Source: CAVHXA01 sp963639765
GTDB lineage: Bacteria > Bacillota > Clostridia > Oscillospirales > Oscillospiraceae
Length of the DNA: 9,234 nt
Assembly: GCA_963639765.1 (NCBI GenBank)
Contig: CAVHXA010000073.1
Coordinates: 1-9,234 of the forward strand
Direction of reading: 5' to 3'
A program made the position numbers and the translations under genes. Below the pieces are notes generated by a model. It made no database searches. It was not told where the DNA came from and worked only from the letters and a program-made list of their open reading frames with translations. Within the stretch, counting starts at the first letter, position 1. The number at the start of each line of letters is the position of its first letter. Below, in pieces: positions 7,043 to 9,234 of this stretch.

Positions 7043-7591
7043 TTATAAAAACCACCTATGATCTCCACCAAATTGATAAATGAGTGCATGATTTCTCTCA
7101 CCTATTTTCCTGGCCGGGATCCCTCCCCATATTGAAAAGGAGTCATCAATGGGTTTTGTAACAACTGCGCCAGACGCCACTACTACACCCTCAGCAATGT
7201 TACTTCCTGGCAATAAAGTTGTTCGACTGCTGATCCATGCACGATCGCCAATTATTATTCCTGCGCCTGTACCGACCGATGAGAATGATGGAGAATCAAT
7301 GTCGTGCTGCAACGTCCACATTTGGACTCCCGTGCTCAAATTAACATTTTGGCCGAATTCAATTCCGTATCTGGCATCGAGAATTGAATTGTCTCCAATA
7401 ATGGTGCCGTCACCTATGTAAATATTCCAAGGGCATCTCGCTTCAAGACCATAATGCACTACTACACGCCTACCAATAGTCATTCTGAACACAAACCTAT
7501 AGAAAAGCAGCCTAATCAAGTGAGACGGGATGTATCCGACAATCTTAACCAGTAAAAAGGTTAAGTCGTTAAGTCTTGTAGTAACAAACAT
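7043..7591 (-). CDS. Hexapeptide-repeat acyltransferase (LbH/WcaF-like O-acetyltransferase)
   Basis: A 182-residue left-handed beta-helix protein, probably transferring an acetyl group from acetyl-CoA to a sugar of the glycan. It has an N-terminal helical lead (VKIVGYIPSHLIRLLFYRF, 15-33), then imperfect hexapeptide repeats (IGDGTIIGDNSILD, 59-72; FGQNVNLSTGV, 79-89), a likely catalytic His96 in LQHDID, a second repeat block (IIIGDRAWISSRTTLLPG, 112-129; AEGVVVASGAVVT, 133-145), and a closing GIPARKIGERN typical of this family. I chose ATG 7591, 2 bp after the stop of the frame upstream; no Shine-Dalgarno site is evident. A GTG at 7642 would begin inside the poly-G tract and add 17 odd residues. 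Substrate unknown. The region is more AT-rich than the genes downstream. Confidence 0.87.
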   Translation of the reverse strand: MFVTTRLNDLTFLLVKIVGYIPSHLIRLLFYRFVFRMTIGRRVVVHYGLEARCPWNIYIGDGTIIGDNSILDARYGIEFGQNVNLSTGVQMWTLQHDIDSPSFSSVGTGAGIIIGDRAWISSRTTLLPGSNIAEGVVVASGAVVTKPIDDSFSIWGGIPARKIGERNHALIYQFGGDHRWFL

Positions 7592-7593
7592 CT

Positions 7594-7697
7594 TTAATGT
7601 ATTAATGTGACGGTTATGTCCTGCTGTACCCCCCCCCCCCACACAGACCGTCCGAAAACCTGTCTTTTTGATTCAATGGACGCATTATTCAATGTCC
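7594..7697 (-). other. Unassigned open stretch between the scaffold gap and the acyltransferase
   Basis: On the minus strand one frame is open from the gap edge (7697) to TAA 7596-7594, ending 2 bp before the acyltransferase ATG. That spacing would suit the 3' end of the membrane-protein gene that begins on the other side of the gap. It reads through the poly-G tract, so its last residues depend on the tract length. I recognise no domain in it. Confidence 0.4.
7629..7640. repeat. Homopolymer tract of twelve C (twelve G on the coding strand)
   Basis: Twelve consecutive C on the plus strand, 37 bp upstream of the chosen acyltransferase start and about 57 bp from the scaffold gap. It lies in a minus-strand frame that stays open from the gap to TAA 7596-7594. 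It could be a phase-variable slippage tract, or a poly-G artefact of two-colour Illumina reads near a contig end. The exact length should not be trusted. Confidence 0.9.
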
Positions 7698-7707
7698 NNN
7701 NNNNNNN
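7698..7707. other. Scaffold gap (ten N)
   Basis: Ten ambiguous bases, a common placeholder for a gap of unknown size. The true missing length may be a gene or more, so reading frames that appear to cross it are meaningless. Confidence 0.97.
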
Positions 7708-7779
7708 GTTTCTTTTCTTTATCGAGCACCATAGAGCATCGCACACAAACAGAAATACAATGAATATCAATACTATCAT
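7708..7779 (-). CDS. N-terminus of a membrane protein cut by the scaffold gap (possibly a polysaccharide polymerase)
   Basis: Twenty-four codons from ATG 7779 to the gap. The start is supported by AAAGGG 4 nt upstream and by an ATGA overlap with the stop of the preceding gene remnant (ATG 7779-7777, TGA 7778-7776), a typical coupled junction. The peptide is one hydrophobic segment (MIVLIFIVFLFVCDALW) followed by a basic SIKKRN, so an N-terminal transmembrane helix with a cytoplasmic positive patch. In a glycan locus such a start would suit a Wzy-type polymerase or another multi-pass protein. That is inference from position only; 24 residues cannot identify a family. Confidence 0.5.
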
Positions 7780-8259
7780 AATTCCCTTTCTTTCACATTC
7801 GTGACTACCACGCCGAAATTTAATATATCCTTGATACATAGCCACTTCTGAGCCTTACTTGAGAGGATTCGCGGCGAACCATCCTCAAACCTGTAGCCAG
7901 CAGATCTGGCGTTTCCAGGATACCTCACGCCGCAGGCTAATCGATTCCCATCTCTGAATCATTCCATGCAAGTCTCTCTCGTCATTGGGGTGATAGGAAT
8001 CATACTGACGATAGAATTCACAGAAGAAGCCATACTGCCTTATGTAACCATCTAGTTGTGGCTTTTGTAATTCCCGACCCTTTCGGCACATCGATGAATA
8101 GATTTTTCACATCATTCGGAGCAGGGTAATCCGAATCTTTCATGGTTAAAGTCGTGACCTTATACCTGTGTTTTAGGTTTTCGTACATACTAAACACGCC
8201 CTCACGCCATCCTTAAAACTTGTGTGGTCTGACAGCGTCACCATCAAAATTTTCTTCAT
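7776..8259 (-). pseudogene. Decayed glycosyltransferase, frameshifted and internally deleted
   Basis: A well-formed start (ATG 8259 with GGAG 7 nt upstream) opens a typical GT-B first strand, MKKILMVTLSDHTSF, but meets a stop after 28 codons. Sense continues in a second frame from 8194 (FSMYENLKHRYKVTTLTMK, then DSDYPAPNDVKNLFIDVP, then GSGITKATTRW), which resembles the N-terminal domain of family-4-like glycosyltransferases, to TGA 8020. A third frame (about 8036-7925) carries FFCEFYRQYDSYHPNDERDL, followed by HGMIQRW. A fourth (about 7917-7776) carries YRFEDGSPRILSSKAQKWL and ILNFGVVVTNVKEREL, a credible glycosyltransferase tail, ending in TGA 7778-7776 overlapping the next start. About 160 codons remain of an expected 340-400, so the middle is missing. 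The family call is from sequence feel, not search. Misassembly near the gap is the main alternative. Confidence 0.6.
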
Positions 8260-8266
8260 ACCAAAA

Positions 8267-8270
8267 CTCC
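8267..8270 (-). promoter_or_regulatory. Ribosome binding site of the glycosyltransferase remnant
   Basis: GGAG 7 nt before ATG 8259, 14 bp past the gltS stop. A well-placed initiation site on a broken frame indicates a gene that was once translated. Confidence 0.6.
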
Positions 8271-8284
8271 ACTCATTGTTTAAA

Positions 8285-9234
8285 TCACCTGTTTGTTCCC
8301 TTCATCAATCTGCAAGCCACAAGGCACACCGCAGCCGCTGCGATCAAGATAACTCCGCTGACCGTGCCGACACCACCGAGGACGAACATCGGAGTAAAGG
8401 AAACCAGCAGCATATCGACGATGGACATAAATATCCACGCGAAGCCGAAGTCTTCCAACACACCCGTCTTGAATTCCGGGTCGGCAATGCGAAGCAGGAT
8501 CGCGCCGGTCGCCAGAACGCCCGTTGACATACCATAGATATAAATGCCGCGCTCGAACCAGTAGTTGCTGAAGAATCTTCTCGAAATAAACAGCAGGAAG
8601 AACAGAACAACCACAATACCGAGCAGCACAAGCAGCACAATAGGCTTCCAATACTGAAGCACCACATTGATGTTGATAGATGCCACGCCGAATCCGACAA
8701 GGAAATCGGTAGCAGTACTGCCAATATGCGTAATCGTCTTTTTATCGACATAACTGTCCATTTTCAGCAGCCGGAGAATCGCCTGCACGCCGATACTGAA
8801 AATCAGAGCAAGCCCGTAAGTCGGGAAGGAGACGCTCGGCAGCAGCACCTTCAGTCCCATATTCGCCAGATATGCCGCGCCGACGCAGGTTAACACCAAG
8901 CCCAGATGCCACGTCAGCGTGTCAATCGACATGGTGCTGGTGGTTTCCTCACCCGTTGCCTGACGCTTGTTCTTCGGGATCAACCCCGTCAGCATTTCCT
9001 CCGGCAGTTCATTTACACTCTTTATTGCCTTCGTCCAGCCCTTACGCGCCGCTATGTTGATAAGAATTACACCGCCAAAGATACCCGTGAGCAGACCAAT
9101 CGTTGCAAACGTCTGACCAATACTGGTCGCATCAGCCCAACCATTCTCAGCAAATACCCCCCCAATTGCGGCTGCCGTGCCATGTCCGCCAACAAAGCCG
9201 GATGGGAGCATCAGGCCAAAGCCATTATGTATTC
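8285..9234 (-). CDS. gltS: Sodium/glutamate symporter (GltS family), 5' end outside the window
   Basis: Inner-membrane Na+-coupled glutamate uptake carrier. About 316 C-terminal residues of a protein that is normally about 400; the frame is open to the window edge, so the real start lies upstream of 9234. Seen: the family motif GFVGGHGTAAAIG in a re-entrant loop region near the start, then hydrophobic segments such as IGLLTGIFGGVILINIA, HLGLVLTCVGAAYLANMGL, YGLALIFSIGVQAIL, PIVLLVLLGIVVVLFFLLF and VSGVILIAAAAVCLVA. The second-half GltS features FLVGFGVASININVV and YGMSTGVLATGAILLRIADP are present. It ends at TGA 8287-8285, 25 bp before the glycosyltransferase remnant on the same strand, with no terminator-like hairpin between, so read-through into the glycan genes is possible. 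Its metabolic role is unrelated to the glycan as far as can be seen. Confidence 0.92.
   Translation of the reverse strand, partial: IHNGFGLMLPSGFVGGHGTAAAIGGVFAENGWADATSIGQTFATIGLLTGIFGGVILINIAARKGWTKAIKSVNELPEEMLTGLIPKNKRQATGEETTSTMSIDTLTWHLGLVLTCVGAAYLANMGLKVLLPSVSFPTYGLALIFSIGVQAILRLLKMDSYVDKKTITHIGSTATDFLVGFGVASININVVLQYWKPIVLLVLLGIVVVLFFLLFISRRFFSNYWFERGIYIYGMSTGVLATGAILLRIADPEFKTGVLEDFGFAWIFMSIVDMLLVSFTPMFVLGGVGTVSGVILIAAAAVCLVACRLMKGTNR

Noticed and set aside
7021..7101. Longer hddA N-terminus from ATG 7101
   Set aside because: It adds 27 non-family residues overlapping the acyltransferase, while ATG 7020 has GGAGG at ideal spacing.
7594..7845. A continuous 83-codon protein crossing the N run
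   Set aside because: The ten N are a placeholder, so continuity of frame across them is chance. The real start on the upstream side is ATG 7779.
7885..8091. A 68-codon minus-strand frame as a separate small gene
   Set aside because: Its first part overlaps a better-matching frame of the glycosyltransferase remnant and it has no clear ribosome binding site; its second part reads as a block of the same pseudogene.
7923..8208. Two copies of CCTCACGCC (7923-7931 and 8200-8208) as ends of a mobile element or deletion repeats
   Set aside because: Only 9 bases, no extension of similarity and no element between them; chance is sufficient.
8222..8537. Overlapping plus-strand frames of about 100 codons opposite gltS
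   Set aside because: Low-complexity shadow translations opposite a clear membrane transporter, with no supported start or motif.

Overview
The window is a compact, single-direction polysaccharide biosynthesis locus. Every credible gene lies on the minus strand, so transcription runs from high to low coordinates. Gene content, strong Shine-Dalgarno sites (GGAGG/GAGG about 7 nt before the start), about 50% GC and a Clostridia- or Negativicutes-like flavour of the proteins suggest an anaerobic Firmicute, perhaps from gut or rumen. That assignment is inference and is weak below phylum level. A run of ten N marks a scaffold gap, so this is a draft or metagenome-derived assembly.

Layout in transcription order: (1) 9234-8285, the C-terminal part of a GltS-type sodium/glutamate symporter, cut by the window edge. 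(2) 8259-7776, a decayed glycosyltransferase: a well-formed start and N-terminus, then pieces of an N-terminal domain and a C-terminal tail in different frames, with the middle missing. (3) 7779-7708, the first 24 codons of a membrane protein starting in an ATGA overlap with the pseudogene stop and running into the gap at 7698-7707. (4) 7591-7043, a left-handed beta-helix (hexapeptide-repeat) acyltransferase, preceded by a run of twelve C (G on the coding strand). (5) 7020-3986, a complete GDP-D-glycero-alpha-D-manno-heptose cassette: hddA kinase, an hddC-gmhB fusion (nucleotidyltransferase plus phosphatase) and gmhA isomerase. (6) 3944-2823, UDP-GlcNAc 2-epimerase (wecB/mnaA). (7) 2809-1, the dTDP-L-rhamnose genes rmlA, rmlB and rmlD; rmlD is cut by the window edge and carries a duplicated N-terminus.

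Together the intact genes make activated precursors for a surface glycan: GDP-heptose from sedoheptulose 7-phosphate, UDP-ManNAc from UDP-GlcNAc, and dTDP-L-rhamnose from glucose 1-phosphate. Heptose plus rhamnose is the composition known for the S-layer glycan of Aneurinibacillus thermoaerophilus, and ManNAc is common in Gram-positive secondary wall polymers, so a cell-wall or S-layer glycan is a reasonable guess. The assembly part of the locus (7597-8284) is damaged or poorly assembled, while the precursor part is intact. No rmlC is present in the window.

The most interesting points are the in-frame duplicated first Rossmann unit of RmlD, which looks like a scar of allele replacement, and the glycosyltransferase ruin beside the poly-G tract and gap. 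I saw no tRNA, rRNA, CRISPR array, insertion sequence or convincing terminator.
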